Below, one piece after another: positions 25,540 to 35,120 of a stretch of 64,000 bases of DNA. Numbering within the stretch: position 1 is the first letter of the stretch; each line of letters begins with the position of its first letter. The notes beneath the pieces were generated by a model that did not search any database, was not told the DNA's origin, and saw only the letters and a program-made list of their open reading frames with translations. A program made the translations under genes and the position numbers. The stretch is from CAZZKJ01 sp964654695 (lineage in GTDB: Bacteria; Krumholzibacteriota; Krumholzibacteriia; WVZY01), in NCBI GenBank assembly GCA_964654695.1, contig CAZZKJ010000006.1:32873-96872 (forward strand), written 5' to 3'.

Positions 25540-25597
25540 AGAAAGTAATGCGTCAGCCAATGCAGGGTTCTTAAAACGGAGGGATCTTGGATAAATA

Positions 25598-25864
25598 ATG
25601 ATCGAATTTGAAAGCACTATAAACAACAAGATCGGTATGCATCTTCGGGCGTCCGGCGAATTTGTTAAAGTTGCCAGCAGATTCCAAAGCAAAATAACGG
25701 TTATGCTTGACGGTAGAAAAGCAGATGGAAAGAGCATTCTCGGTCTGGCCGGTCTTGCCATCGGCAGAGGAGCTAGGATATCCATAAGCATTGCTGGCGA
25801 CGATGCAGAAGAGGCGCGGGAAGCACTTATTGATTTGATAGAAAATAACTTTTTCGAACACTAA
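25598..25864 (+). CDS. ptsH: Phosphocarrier protein HPr
   Basis: HPr relays phosphate from EI to IIA. The 88-residue protein has His15 in GMHLRAS and Ser46 in DGKSILGL, so it has both the catalytic and the regulatory (HprK) phosphorylation sites. The active-site motif is unusual: the canonical sequence is His-Ala-Arg-Pro-Ala, and here it is His-Leu-Arg-Ala-Ser. The key Arg17 is kept. Length and other motifs are normal. It lies 18 bases upstream of the EI gene, which suggests one operon. Confidence 0.92.
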   Translation: MIEFESTINNKIGMHLRASGEFVKVASRFQSKITVMLDGRKADGKSILGLAGLAIGRGARISISIAGDDAEEAREALIDLIENNFFEH

Positions 25865-25881
25865 GAGATGCGCTATCACAA

Positions 25882-27708
25882 ATGAGTACCAGAAAAATAG
25901 ATAAACCATCCACAGTAACCCGCACGAATTCGAAAGGCAGGGAAGAACTCCATTTAAAAGGAATCTCGGCCTCGCCCGGGATAGTTATAGGCAGAATCTT
26001 TTTGAAGGGTTTCGAAGTCCTTACCGTGCCCGTTTTCAAGATTCCCGCAAACAAGGTTCAAATCGAGATTGAAAAATTCAACAGCGCCCTCCAGCAAACG
26101 CGCAAAGAACTTATCGAATTGAAATCCCGTTTGGCCGCCAGCATGGGTGAAGATCATGCAAAGATTTTTGATGCGCACATGATGATATTGAGCGACACGC
26201 TGGCCATAGACGATACTGTGAAGATGATCGAGAGTGAAAAAAAGAATGCAGCCGCCGCTTTTCAGAGCGTGCTCATATCGATTGTCTCCAGTTTCAAAAA
26301 TATCGAAGATGAATATCTCAAAGACCGCTATACCGATATTATGGATGTAAAACGCCGGGTACTCAGAAAGCTGCTGGGCAAAGATAAGAGATCTTTTGAA
26401 AAACCGGCGGAACCGTCGGTCATAGTAGCCCACGATCTTTCGCCGGGGGATACCGCGCAGTTCGAGCGGGATCTCACTCTTGGATACGCAACAGATGTTG
26501 GCGGCAGGACATCTCATACCGCTATCCTGGCCCGTTCTCAGGGGATTCCCGCCGTCGTCGGCCTGGAAAGACTGTCGTCCGTGGTTGAAAACGGCGACAC
26601 ACTGATAATCGACGGCAACTGCGGAATGGTAGTACTCAATCCGAGCAAAGCCACTCTGGCGCTTTACCGAAAAGAGATTGAACGGTTCGGCAAGTTGGAG
26701 GAGCAGCTCCTTACGCTTACGGGATATCCCGCCGTGACGCTGGACAAAAGAAAGATCGTTCTGGCGGCGAATATCGATATGCCTCAGGAATTGGAATCTG
26801 TCCGCGAGCACGGCGGCCAGGGAATCGGCCTTTTCAGAACCGAGTATTTCTTTATAGCCCAGGAGCATCTTCCGACCGAAGAGGAGCAGTACCGTTTGTA
26901 CAAACAGGTATTGGAGGAGATGGACGGCAAATTCGTTATTATAAGAACATTGGATATCGGCGGAGATAAGATCGTCAGATACCTCCATAATTCGGCTGAA
27001 CTCAATCCTTTTATGGGTTGGAGGGGAATTCGTTTCTGTTTGGCCAGGAAAGACATCTTCAAAACCCAGCTTCGGGCCATATACAGGGCCAGCACGTACG
27101 GCAAAGTCAAAATCATGTTTCCGATGATATCCCAGGTGGAGGAAGTATTGCGAGCGAAGGAGATCTGCGCCGAGGTTCGTGGCGAATTGAAAAGGGATCG
27201 TTTTAAGATAGACGAGGAGGTGCCGATCGGAATTATGGTGGAAACCCCTTCTGCGGTTGCAGCAGCAGAGATGCTTGCCAAAGAAGCTGCATTCTTTTCC
27301 ATAGGGACCAATGACCTGATTCAATACACCCTGGCGGTGGACCGCGGTAACAGCAAGATATCGAATCTATATCAGAACCTGCATCCCAGTATCATCCGCT
27401 TTATCAAGAGCACAGTCGATGAAGCCCACAAGCGCAAGATTCCAGTTGGAATATGCGGTGAGATGTGCGCTGACCCGCTGTCCATAGTGGTGTTGATCGG
27501 TCTGCAGCTTGATGAATTTAGCTGCAGCCCATATGTAATTCCGGAGGCAAAGAAAATCATTCGTTCGGTGACTTTTGACGAATGCAAATCCTTGGTGAAG
27601 CGATTGCTGCAATATTCGCTTGTTAGCGAAATAGAAAAATGTGCCAGGGATTTCTTATTGGCCCGGTGTCCTGATTTATCGATTTTCCAGGATGAACAAA
27701 AACTATAG
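25882..27708 (+). CDS. ptsI: PTS enzyme I (phosphoenolpyruvate-protein phosphotransferase)
   Basis: EI starts the phosphotransfer chain by taking phosphate from phosphoenolpyruvate and passing it to HPr. The 608-residue protein carries the phosphorylated histidine at residue 212 in GGRTSHTAI. The C-terminal PEP-binding barrel includes FRTEYF, the GTNDLIQYTLAVDR motif and the active cysteine in GICGEMC. A lysine- and arginine-rich N-terminal extension of about 25 residues precedes the usual beginning, which explains the length above the common 575. It lies 18 bases after HPr and before an isomerase gene. Confidence 0.96.
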   Translation: MSTRKIDKPSTVTRTNSKGREELHLKGISASPGIVIGRIFLKGFEVLTVPVFKIPANKVQIEIEKFNSALQQTRKELIELKSRLAASMGEDHAKIFDAHMMILSDTLAIDDTVKMIESEKKNAAAAFQSVLISIVSSFKNIEDEYLKDRYTDIMDVKRRVLRKLLGKDKRSFEKPAEPSVIVAHDLSPGDTAQFERDLTLGYATDVGGRTSHTAILARSQGIPAVVGLERLSSVVENGDTLIIDGNCGMVVLNPSKATLALYRKEIERFGKLEEQLLTLTGYPAVTLDKRKIVLAANIDMPQELESVREHGGQGIGLFRTEYFFIAQEHLPTEEEQYRLYKQVLEEMDGKFVIIRTLDIGGDKIVRYLHNSAELNPFMGWRGIRFCLARKDIFKTQLRAIYRASTYGKVKIMFPMISQVEEVLRAKEICAEVRGELKRDRFKIDEEVPIGIMVETPSAVAAAEMLAKEAAFFSIGTNDLIQYTLAVDRGNSKISNLYQNLHPSIIRFIKSTVDEAHKRKIPVGICGEMCADPLSIVVLIGLQLDEFSCSPYVIPEAKKIIRSVTFDECKSLVKRLLQYSLVSEIEKCARDFLLARCPDLSIFQDEQKL

Positions 27709-27725
27709 CTGGGAGTGAATCATAA

Positions 27726-28802
27726 ATGAATAATAACCGCAAAGTCATGGAATCTCTTAGAGATGAATATGATAAAAGCGGGATGCTTCGGCTTGCCGAG
27801 TCGATACCCACGCACATGCAGGATGCGTGGATCAGGGCGGCGGATTTCGAGGACAGGCTTCCCCTGGGTATTACGGGAGATATAAGCAGAATAGTGGTTT
27901 GCGGAATGGGTGGGTCGGCAATCGGGGCGGATCTTGCCGCTGCCGTTGCGGGTTCGAGACTGGGATTGCCCCTGCATGTTGTTCGTAATTATGAAGTCTC
28001 CATCCCGGTCGCCAACGGTTCATTGGGTATTATTTCCAGCTATTCCGGAAATACGGCAGAAACCCTGTCCGCCTATGAAACGATGAAGAAGGAAAGCCGG
28101 GCGATGCTGGCCATTACAACCGGTGGCGCCCTCGGTGAAAAATGCAAATCGGAGGGAATTCCTGTATGCCTTATTCCCGAAGGCATGCCTCCAAGAGCTG
28201 CAATTGCATATTCACTTGTTCCCATTCTTCGCATATTGAGGACTATGGGATTTCTTCAAATGAAAGAAGAGGAATTCTCCGAAGGTGTTAAAACGGCAGA
28301 AAAACTTTGTGAAGGATATTCACTGCCGGCAGGAGGCGGGAATGCATTGGATCTGGCGGAGAAACTTCATGGGAAGCTCCCGTTTGTATATGCTGATATG
28401 GGACTCTTGGCGCCAGTAGCCAGGCGCTGGGCATGCCAATTCAATGAGAACAGCAAAGTTCTGGCTCATTTTGCCATGTTCCCGGAACTCTGTCATAACG
28501 AGATTGTGGGATGGGAAAAGCTTGTATCCGTTATGCCTCAAAGTGCGGTGCTTTCGTTGGAAGATTCTGAGGATCATCCCGTATCGGTAAAACAAAGAAT
28601 TGCAGCGGTGGATTTGATCAAAGGATTTGGCGAACATATCGAGAGCTTCGAAACGAAGGGCAGGGGAAGACTTTCTCGACTTTTATCAATAATGCTTCTG
28701 GGAGATTTTGCCAGCATATATTTGGCTCTCTTGAATGGAGTAGATCCTACCCCCGTAGAAAAAATATCTCTGCTAAAGAAGCGTATGTCCGAAACCGATT
28801 AG
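27726..28802 (+). CDS. Bifunctional phosphoglucose/phosphomannose isomerase
   Basis: This enzyme interconverts fructose 6-phosphate with glucose 6-phosphate and mannose 6-phosphate. The 358-residue length and the SIS fold match the archaeal/bacterial PGI/PMI family: GMGGSAIGAD near residue 60, SSYSGNTAET near 98, and a C-terminal histidine-containing helix near residue 250 (FPELCHNEIVGW). It starts 17 bases after EI. Its place right after the PTS suggests that the imported sugar, once phosphorylated, enters glycolysis or nucleotide-sugar synthesis here. Confidence 0.9.
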   Translation: MNNNRKVMESLRDEYDKSGMLRLAESIPTHMQDAWIRAADFEDRLPLGITGDISRIVVCGMGGSAIGADLAAAVAGSRLGLPLHVVRNYEVSIPVANGSLGIISSYSGNTAETLSAYETMKKESRAMLAITTGGALGEKCKSEGIPVCLIPEGMPPRAAIAYSLVPILRILRTMGFLQMKEEEFSEGVKTAEKLCEGYSLPAGGGNALDLAEKLHGKLPFVYADMGLLAPVARRWACQFNENSKVLAHFAMFPELCHNEIVGWEKLVSVMPQSAVLSLEDSEDHPVSVKQRIAAVDLIKGFGEHIESFETKGRGRLSRLLSIMLLGDFASIYLALLNGVDPTPVEKISLLKKRMSETD

Positions 28803-28844
28803 ATAAAAGACCTTTAATATATAAATACGCAGGAGGATCGAGAT

Positions 28845-29825
28845 TTGAAAGCTATAATACCGGCTGCCGGCATAGGCACGCGTCTTAGACCTCATACACA
28901 CACTTTACCAAAAGCGCTTTTATTAGTGGCGGGCAAGCCCATCCTCTCTCATATTATCGATGATGTGATCCGGCTGGGTGTCAGCAGTATCGCATTGATT
29001 GTAGGTTACAAGGGCGCCCTGATAGAAGAATACATCGGGGAAAATTATAGCGGTACCAGGATTGATTTCGTGTATCAGGAGAAACGCATGGGCATCGGGC
29101 ACGCGATAAATCTGACAGAGAAAGTCTCAAACACGAAAGAACCGCTGCTGATTATCCTGGGTGATACCATCATCAAAACCGATTTGAGTGACGTTATACG
29201 ATCCAGCGTAAATATACTGGGTGTAAAGGAAGTAGACAATCCCAGGAGATTCGGAGTGTGCAGCCTGGACGGAGGCAGGATAACCAAGCTGATTGAAAAA
29301 CCTGATAATCCTCCGAGCAACCTGGCCCTGGTTGGTCTTTATTATTTGCAGAAGCCGGCTCTGCTCTTTGAATCCCTTCGCGAATTGATTGCCGGCGGAA
29401 AAACCACAAGGGGAGAATATCAGATAACAGATGCCCTTCAGATGATGATTGAAAAGGGAGCAGAATTCCGCCCGCATGTTATAGAAGAATGGTTCGATTG
29501 CGGCAAGGTAGACGCGCTTTTGGATACAAATAAGCATTTGCTCCGGGAAGCGGGCGGTGGCGCCGCCATAGACGGATCGGTGATTATCCCGCCGGTGCAC
29601 ATCGATCCCGGCGCAACGATTATCAACTCAATTATAGGCCCATATGTAACAATAGGGTCGTCGACCACTGTTGAGAATTCGATAATAAAGGATTCCGTAG
29701 TTGGACGGAACGTGTTAATAAATAATAGTCTTTTGAATAGGAGTCTCCTTGGTTCGAACGCCGTTGTCAAGGGCCGCTTCGGGACCGTGAATATAGGAGA
29801 TTCAGGCGAAATCATCCAGGCATGA
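28845..29825 (+). CDS. Sugar-phosphate nucleotidyltransferase with beta-helix tail
   Basis: This is a 326-residue nucleotidyltransferase that probably makes an NDP-sugar from a sugar 1-phosphate. The N-terminal signature is AAGIGTRLRPHTHTLPKALL, followed by the Rossmann-like catalytic domain to about residue 235. A left-handed beta-helix with hexapeptide repeats (residues 245-315) follows. It resembles RmlA-like thymidylyltransferases and GDP-mannose pyrophosphorylases, and I cannot separate these by eye. The start is TTG at 28845: AGGAGG at 28831-28836 is ideally placed and the protein then begins KAIIPAAG as expected. It follows the PGI/PMI gene. Confidence 0.87.
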   Translation: MKAIIPAAGIGTRLRPHTHTLPKALLLVAGKPILSHIIDDVIRLGVSSIALIVGYKGALIEEYIGENYSGTRIDFVYQEKRMGIGHAINLTEKVSNTKEPLLIILGDTIIKTDLSDVIRSSVNILGVKEVDNPRRFGVCSLDGGRITKLIEKPDNPPSNLALVGLYYLQKPALLFESLRELIAGGKTTRGEYQITDALQMMIEKGAEFRPHVIEEWFDCGKVDALLDTNKHLLREAGGGAAIDGSVIIPPVHIDPGATIINSIIGPYVTIGSSTTVENSIIKDSVVGRNVLINNSLLNRSLLGSNAVVKGRFGTVNIGDSGEIIQA

Positions 29826-29864
29826 GGCGCTTTCAACTGCTTTTGCTTACTCAAGGAGGAATTG

Positions 29865-31010
29865 ATGTCAAAGAACCGCCTATTCACTTCTGAATCAGTA
29901 ACGGAAGGGCATCCGGATAAAATAGCCGACCAGATTTCCGATGCGGTTTTGGATAATATTCTGAACGAGGATCCCTACGGCAGGGTCGCTTGCGAGACTC
30001 TGGTTACCACCGGCATGATTTTTGTCGCCGGCGAAATCACTACAAAAGCTTATGTAGATATTCCAAGTATAGCCAGACGAGTAGTGGAGGATGTTGGTTA
30101 TACCGATGCGAGATTTGGATTCGACAATAAAACCTGCGCCGTAATTACATCTATTGATGAACAGTCGGAGGATATAAAAGCCGGTGTTGATGTGGAAGGG
30201 GCCGGAGACCAGGGCATGATGTTTGGTTATGCCTGCAAGGAAACCGATGTTCTGATGCCTCTGCCTATCATTCTTGCGCACAGGATGGCCAGACGCCTTA
30301 CCGATGTCAGAAAAACCACGGACTTAATGCCGTATCTCCGGCCGGACGGCAAAACCCAGGTTACGGTGGAATATGTCGATGGTGCTCCACAGCGTGTAAC
30401 AACAGTGGTCGTGTCTACCCAGCATTCAGAAGATGTGAACCAGGAAACTATCAAAGCAGATGTCCGCAAGAATATTGTGAGCGATATTCTGTCGCAGTAT
30501 GGAATGAACAGCGGCGGATTCGATCTTCATGTCAATCCGACCGGTAAATTCATAAGGGGTGGACCTCACGCCGACTGCGGCCTGACGGGCAGAAAGATCA
30601 TTGTCGATACCTACGGAGGAATGGCCGCTCACGGGGGAGGAGCTTTTTCAGGCAAGGATCCCACAAAGGTTGACAGAAGCGCTTCATATGCCGCCAGGCA
30701 TATTGCCAAGAATATCGTTGCGGCAGATCTTGCCGGTCAATGCGAGGTGCAGCTGGCCTACGCGATAGGCGAGAAAAATCCCGTGTCGGTTATGATTAAC
30801 ACAAGCGGTACCGGCAAAATTGTTGATGAAAAATTGACAGAAATAGTAAAGGATGTTTTCGATCTGACACCGGCCGGCATCATAGACAGGTTGAAGTTGA
30901 GAAGGGGGATCTATAAGAATACCGCGGCGTACGGGCATTTTGGATGGGAAAGGGATGAGTTTACATGGGAATCAAGGGATTACGTGGACAAGCTCAAGAG
31001 CAAACTGTAA
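29865..31010 (+). CDS. metK: S-adenosylmethionine synthetase
   Basis: MetK makes S-adenosylmethionine from methionine and ATP. The 381-residue protein has the usual motifs GHPDKIADQISDAVLD near residue 14, GAGDQGMMFGYA near 114 and GGGAFSGKDPTKVDRS near 253. The ATG at 29865 is set by AGGAGG at 29854-29859, and an upstream TTG adds one residue and is ignored. It is followed 29 bases later by ahcY, giving a compact methyl-cycle pair. I looked for a SAM riboswitch in the 39 bases before it and saw none. Confidence 0.98.
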   Translation: MSKNRLFTSESVTEGHPDKIADQISDAVLDNILNEDPYGRVACETLVTTGMIFVAGEITTKAYVDIPSIARRVVEDVGYTDARFGFDNKTCAVITSIDEQSEDIKAGVDVEGAGDQGMMFGYACKETDVLMPLPIILAHRMARRLTDVRKTTDLMPYLRPDGKTQVTVEYVDGAPQRVTTVVVSTQHSEDVNQETIKADVRKNIVSDILSQYGMNSGGFDLHVNPTGKFIRGGPHADCGLTGRKIIVDTYGGMAAHGGGAFSGKDPTKVDRSASYAARHIAKNIVAADLAGQCEVQLAYAIGEKNPVSVMINTSGTGKIVDEKLTEIVKDVFDLTPAGIIDRLKLRRGIYKNTAAYGHFGWERDEFTWESRDYVDKLKSKL

Positions 31011-31039
31011 TACATGATCTAAACCAGGAAAGGAATAAA

Positions 31040-32296
31040 ATGAAATATGACTGCAAGGATATCGCTTTGGCACCTAAAGGGAAGGACAGGATCCTCTGGG
31101 CTGATGACAGGATGCCGGTTCTAAGATCTATAAGAGAGCGTTTTGAAAAGGAAAAACCTCTGAGCGGCATCAGAATCAGCGCCTGTCTTCATGTTACAAC
31201 CGAAACCGCAAATCTCATGCGCACTCTCAAAGCCGGCGGAGCCGAAGTCGTTTTATGCGCCTCCAATCCGTTGAGCACCCAGGATGATGTTGCTGCAAGC
31301 CTTATTTCCGATTACTCCATACCGGTTTTTGCAGTTCACGGGGAAGACAATGATTTGTACTATCGTCATATCAATGATGTTCTAGACATAAAAGCTCAGA
31401 TAACAATGGATGATGGTGCCGACCTGGTCAGCACCCTGCACAGCGGCAGATCGGATCTGGTCGAACACGTTCTCGGCGGAACCGAGGAAACGACAACAGG
31501 CGTAATCAGGCTTAAGAGCATGCAAAAAGAAGGCGTATTGAAATATCCCATCATCGCCGTCAACGATGCCAAAACCAAGCATTTCTTCGACAACCGTTAT
31601 GGTACCGGGCAGAGCACGATTGATGGAATTCTCCGAGCCACTAATATTCTTCTAGCCGGGTCGGTATTCGTTGTAGCGGGTTATGGATGGTGCGGCCGCG
31701 GTGTTGCCATGAGGGCCAGAGGTATGGGGGCAAACGTCATAATACTCGAAGTGGATCACCTCAAGGCCATTGAAGCCGTGATGGATGGATTCAGGGTGAT
31801 GAGGGCCGCGGAAGCCGTTGAGATCGGCGACGTTTTTGTAACGCTGACCGGCGATATTGCCGTCATCCGCCAGGAGCATTTCGAGAAAATGAAAGACGGA
31901 GCCATCGTGGCCAATTCCGGCCATTTCAACGTAGAGCTCGATCTGGAAACCCTGGGCAAAGTCGCCGTTAAAAGAAAAGTCATACGCCCGGATGTTGAGC
32001 AGTTTACACTACCCAGCGGCAATCGCATTAACGTTCTGGGCGAAGGAAGGCTTATAAACCTGGCGGCTGCAGAAGGACATCCTGCTTCTGTAATGGACAT
32101 GAGTTTTGCCAACCAGGCTTTATCCGCAGAACATCTTATCCGGCATCACGGTTCCCTGGGTCTTGAAGTCATCACCGTTCCGGAAAGAATTGACAAGGAG
32201 ATTGCTGCGCTTAAACTCAAAGCCATGGGATATAGCATCGATTCTCTCACTGACCAACAAGTTAGATATCTTAACAGTTGGGACCAGGGAACATGA
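31040..32296 (+). CDS. ahcY: Adenosylhomocysteinase
   Basis: This NAD-dependent enzyme hydrolyses S-adenosylhomocysteine to homocysteine and adenosine and so relieves inhibition of methyltransferases. From the ATG at 31040, preceded by AAAGGA, it has 418 residues, the short form without the insert found in eukaryotes and many proteobacteria. The NAD-binding motif GYGWCGRGVAMRARGMGA lies near residue 212, and ACLHVTTETANLM and the DDGADL segment are typical. A longer reading frame beginning inside metK is rejected because homologues start at KYDCKDIALAP. It ends nine bases from the convergent GWxTD-like gene. Confidence 0.97.
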   Translation: MKYDCKDIALAPKGKDRILWADDRMPVLRSIRERFEKEKPLSGIRISACLHVTTETANLMRTLKAGGAEVVLCASNPLSTQDDVAASLISDYSIPVFAVHGEDNDLYYRHINDVLDIKAQITMDDGADLVSTLHSGRSDLVEHVLGGTEETTTGVIRLKSMQKEGVLKYPIIAVNDAKTKHFFDNRYGTGQSTIDGILRATNILLAGSVFVVAGYGWCGRGVAMRARGMGANVIILEVDHLKAIEAVMDGFRVMRAAEAVEIGDVFVTLTGDIAVIRQEHFEKMKDGAIVANSGHFNVELDLETLGKVAVKRKVIRPDVEQFTLPSGNRINVLGEGRLINLAAAEGHPASVMDMSFANQALSAEHLIRHHGSLGLEVITVPERIDKEIAALKLKAMGYSIDSLTDQQVRYLNSWDQGT

Positions 32297-32305
32297 TTTG
32301 TTTTC

Positions 32306-33958
32306 TTAGTCCAGAATAGAAAACGATGTTTTTCTGAATGCGGCCATCTGGGCGTTTTCATCTTTTACCGTGATAAAGAGATCGAACGACCCCTTCGCGA
32401 AATTATCCGTGCGAATAGACAGGTGGTGTGGTTCGTCTTTGGTGGATCCTGATCCCGTAAAACTGGATGATACAACCGGTTTTATGTTCTTGTACCTATC
32501 CCAGAATTGGTACTTCTTAAACGTTTTGGGTGCGATTTTGTATTCTATCGTGTAGGCGGAAGTTCCTTTCCAATCCAGCCTTAAATTATAAATCTCGAAA
32601 TATATGGGAATGACGAATCCTTTTTTGTATGCATGCAGTGGGTGGGGAATAATTTCAAGAGGTCCGCGCGTAAAAGAAGTCAAGCGGGTAGTCGGCTTGA
32701 TGGATCGCGCAAAAATGATATCGCTGACCGATAATACATCCGTGAATTCCTCGACAGACAGAGTCGTGCGGTAGGAGGATGATCTTTGCGTCGCCTCCTC
32801 GGAGGCAGCCAGATCGATCCGATAATAACCCTTGGGCAGTGAAAAGACGAATTGCAGGGGTATTAGTTTGGTAGGAGGTTCCGCTGTCTTATCGAAGCCC
32901 ACTAAGATGCTCTTTTCCTGCCTCTCAATCCCATTGAATTTATCATTCAGCACGACAGCTGTCAGCTTGACCTTCGGGCGTACTTCTCCGTCTGCCGCCG
33001 GGGATTTGTAAGCCAGCTCAATGTGGATTTCGACGCGGTTTAAGCCGGATCCGGTTTTGAATTGATTAATATCGAAGAAAAACGGCATTGATTTATTCTT
33101 GCTGAAGTTGAAGGGATACGCCGAAGGAGTTCGGTCCAGCGTTGTTTCGAAATTTTCGGCTTTTTCCCTTAATTTATCTTTCTGAAATATAATGGCCGTT
33201 TCTTTCGGAGTCATTTCTTTGCTGTCCGGATCCATAAGCGCGTCTATGTTTTCAGGCAATTTGGGTGATTGGTCGACTATCGAGTCTTTTATGATTTCCC
33301 CGCGCCCGGGTTCGAACGCTTCCAATGAAAACCGGGAAGAAAGATCCTGGGTCGTATCGTAAAGAAGGAATTCAACCATGCCCGGGGATATCTTCTCCGC
33401 CGGCCCCAGCGGGTCGATGGCTAGAATAAATTCACCGCGGAGGTTAAAATTCTCGAAAGACAGAAGCATGTCGAGATCTTTGTAAAACCATATTTCTCTC
33501 GGAGGATAAATTCTTCGGTGTGTCACCTCCCCCCAGACTTTTCCGCGAAAAGACGGCGGACCATACCTGATGAAGATTTCTCCTCTCTTGTCCCATCCCG
33601 GCCATCGGTCGATTTTGAAAAACTGGCCCGCCAGACGAACCCTGACTGTGTGTTCCCTCTTCATTTCGTTTTTTGGTGTTGCAGGAGTAGGGTCCGAAGC
33701 CTTCCAGAAAACTTTTATCCATTCCGCTCTGAGACTGTCGCTGGGCAGGTGTAGGAATTGTCTGATCTGAAGTGGGTTTAGCAGGTACTGAAGACCCGCC
33801 AGTTCTGAACGCATGACCGGGGACAGCACGGCAACATCGCCCGGAGCGAGCGGGGGCTTGGACATTTTTGCCGAAAGTTCTCCAGGCGTCGCCGCAGCCA
33901 ACAGAATCCAGGTGAAAAAGCTAAAACATCCATTTATTCTTTTGCTGATCGATTTCAT
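32306..33958 (-). CDS. GWxTD-domain-like secreted protein
   Basis: This 550-residue protein resembles the GWxTD family, which is common in FCB bacteria and has no known function. A signal peptide is likely at residues 1-30, ending LSA, so it should be exported. The segment around residues 84-135 matches the family core: FWKASDPTPATPKNE, then a GW motif and FIRYGPP. The name-giving motif is altered, reading GWDKRG instead of GWxTDRG, one residue shorter. A long beta-rich region follows. It is the last gene of a minus-strand group after lptF and lptG, 70 bases downstream of lptG. The context suggests an envelope role. Confidence 0.77.
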   Translation of the reverse strand: MKSISKRINGCFSFFTWILLAAATPGELSAKMSKPPLAPGDVAVLSPVMRSELAGLQYLLNPLQIRQFLHLPSDSLRAEWIKVFWKASDPTPATPKNEMKREHTVRVRLAGQFFKIDRWPGWDKRGEIFIRYGPPSFRGKVWGEVTHRRIYPPREIWFYKDLDMLLSFENFNLRGEFILAIDPLGPAEKISPGMVEFLLYDTTQDLSSRFSLEAFEPGRGEIIKDSIVDQSPKLPENIDALMDPDSKEMTPKETAIIFQKDKLREKAENFETTLDRTPSAYPFNFSKNKSMPFFFDINQFKTGSGLNRVEIHIELAYKSPAADGEVRPKVKLTAVVLNDKFNGIERQEKSILVGFDKTAEPPTKLIPLQFVFSLPKGYYRIDLAASEEATQRSSSYRTTLSVEEFTDVLSVSDIIFARSIKPTTRLTSFTRGPLEIIPHPLHAYKKGFVIPIYFEIYNLRLDWKGTSAYTIEYKIAPKTFKKYQFWDRYKNIKPVVSSSFTGSGSTKDEPHHLSIRTDNFAKGSFDLFITVKDENAQMAAFRKTSFSILD

Positions 33959-34028
33959 TAGTACCGGCTCGCCCGGCCGGGGTTAATTGGTCTCATAAGC
34001 GCTTGAGAAATGAATTTCGTATCTGCTT

Positions 34029-35120
34029 TCAGCGGTTGGCTTTTCTCAAAAGGAAAGCTCCCAAAATGAGAAAAGCCATATTTCCCATTTGAGCGGCGAG
34101 AAACGGCTCCAGAACGCCGTTTTGCCCGAGGGTTCGCCCCGCTCTTAATATGCCGTAATAAATGAAGCTGATCAATAAAGTTACTCCGAAGCCGGTTGCT
34201 ACGGATTGTTTTCTCTTGCCGGACGTAAACGAAATCCCGAGCAAAACAAATATCGCTCCTGCAAACGGAAAGCTGAACTTGAAATAAAAGTCAACCATGT
34301 ACGATTCCACCGCGCCTCCGCTCTTCCTAACCCTTTCGATATATTCCCTGAGTTCGCTCATGCTCATGTTTTCCTCGTCGATTTCTTCTTTTGCAAAGTC
34401 ATCCGGGGTTTCATCCAGGCCGTCAACCGAGAGACTCTCAAAAGCGTTGACTCTTTCGCTGTCAGCTGCGAAGGTCCTGTTAAAACCTTTGAAAAAAACC
34501 CAATGGTCTCCGTCCCAAACGGATCTCTTTGCATCGATCCTGCGAACGAGGGTATTGTGCTCGAACTCCTGCAGCACGACATCATGGAGTATGCGGTTGC
34601 GGTGGTCATACTTCCCTGCGAGAAAAACGATTCCATCTCTGCCGAGATAATGAAGATTCTCTTTTGAATGCGGATTATCCCTGCGCCTGCCCTCGATATC
34701 GAAATGCTTGATTTTCAGCCTTTCCCGGTTGGATTTTGTCACAACGGCATCATTGAAAAATATAACTCCGGCGCTGATGGCTGAAGCAGTCAGCAGCAGC
34801 GGCAGCGATATTCTGGTGAGGCTGATGCCGGCGGAAATCATGGCGGTCAGCTCGTTTCTCCTGGCCAGCGCTCCCATGGAGAATATCGATGCCAAAAGAA
34901 GTGATACCGGCGTCACGTATGTAATTATGAACGGAGCTGAATAAAAGTAATATTGAAAAACCTGTTCGAGCCGGGCTTTCTTGTCTATGAAGTTATCAAG
35001 CTCTTCGAAAAGATCTATAGTAACGTAAATTATGGTGAACGCGATCATACTGAAGAGAAAAATACGCAGAAATCTTTTCAGCAAATACTTATCGTGAATG
35101 CGAATCATTTTTATTCCCAT
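34029..35120 (-). CDS. lptG: LPS export permease LptG
   Basis: LptG is one of the two membrane subunits of the lipopolysaccharide extractor and pairs with LptF and LptB. The 363-residue protein has three N-terminal and three C-terminal membrane helices around a periplasmic beta-jellyroll (about residues 130-260), the YjgP/YjgQ layout. The RRNELTAMISAG segment before helix 3 is the coupling helix region that contacts LptB. The start codon overlaps the end of lptF by 32 bases, and GGAG lies five bases upstream of it, so translation is probably coupled. The call of LptG rather than LptF rests on length and gene order. Confidence 0.9.
   Translation of the reverse strand: MGIKMIRIHDKYLLKRFLRIFLFSMIAFTIIYVTIDLFEELDNFIDKKARLEQVFQYYFYSAPFIITYVTPVSLLLASIFSMGALARRNELTAMISAGISLTRISLPLLLTASAISAGVIFFNDAVVTKSNRERLKIKHFDIEGRRRDNPHSKENLHYLGRDGIVFLAGKYDHRNRILHDVVLQEFEHNTLVRRIDAKRSVWDGDHWVFFKGFNRTFAADSERVNAFESLSVDGLDETPDDFAKEEIDEENMSMSELREYIERVRKSGGAVESYMVDFYFKFSFPFAGAIFVLLGISFTSGKRKQSVATGFGVTLLISFIYYGILRAGRTLGQNGVLEPFLAAQMGNMAFLILGAFLLRKANR

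Noticed and set aside
25954..27324. A 456-codon open frame on the minus strand opposite the EI gene
   Set aside because: It lies entirely within the clearly coding ptsI gene, has no recognisable protein pattern and results from codon bias in the true frame.
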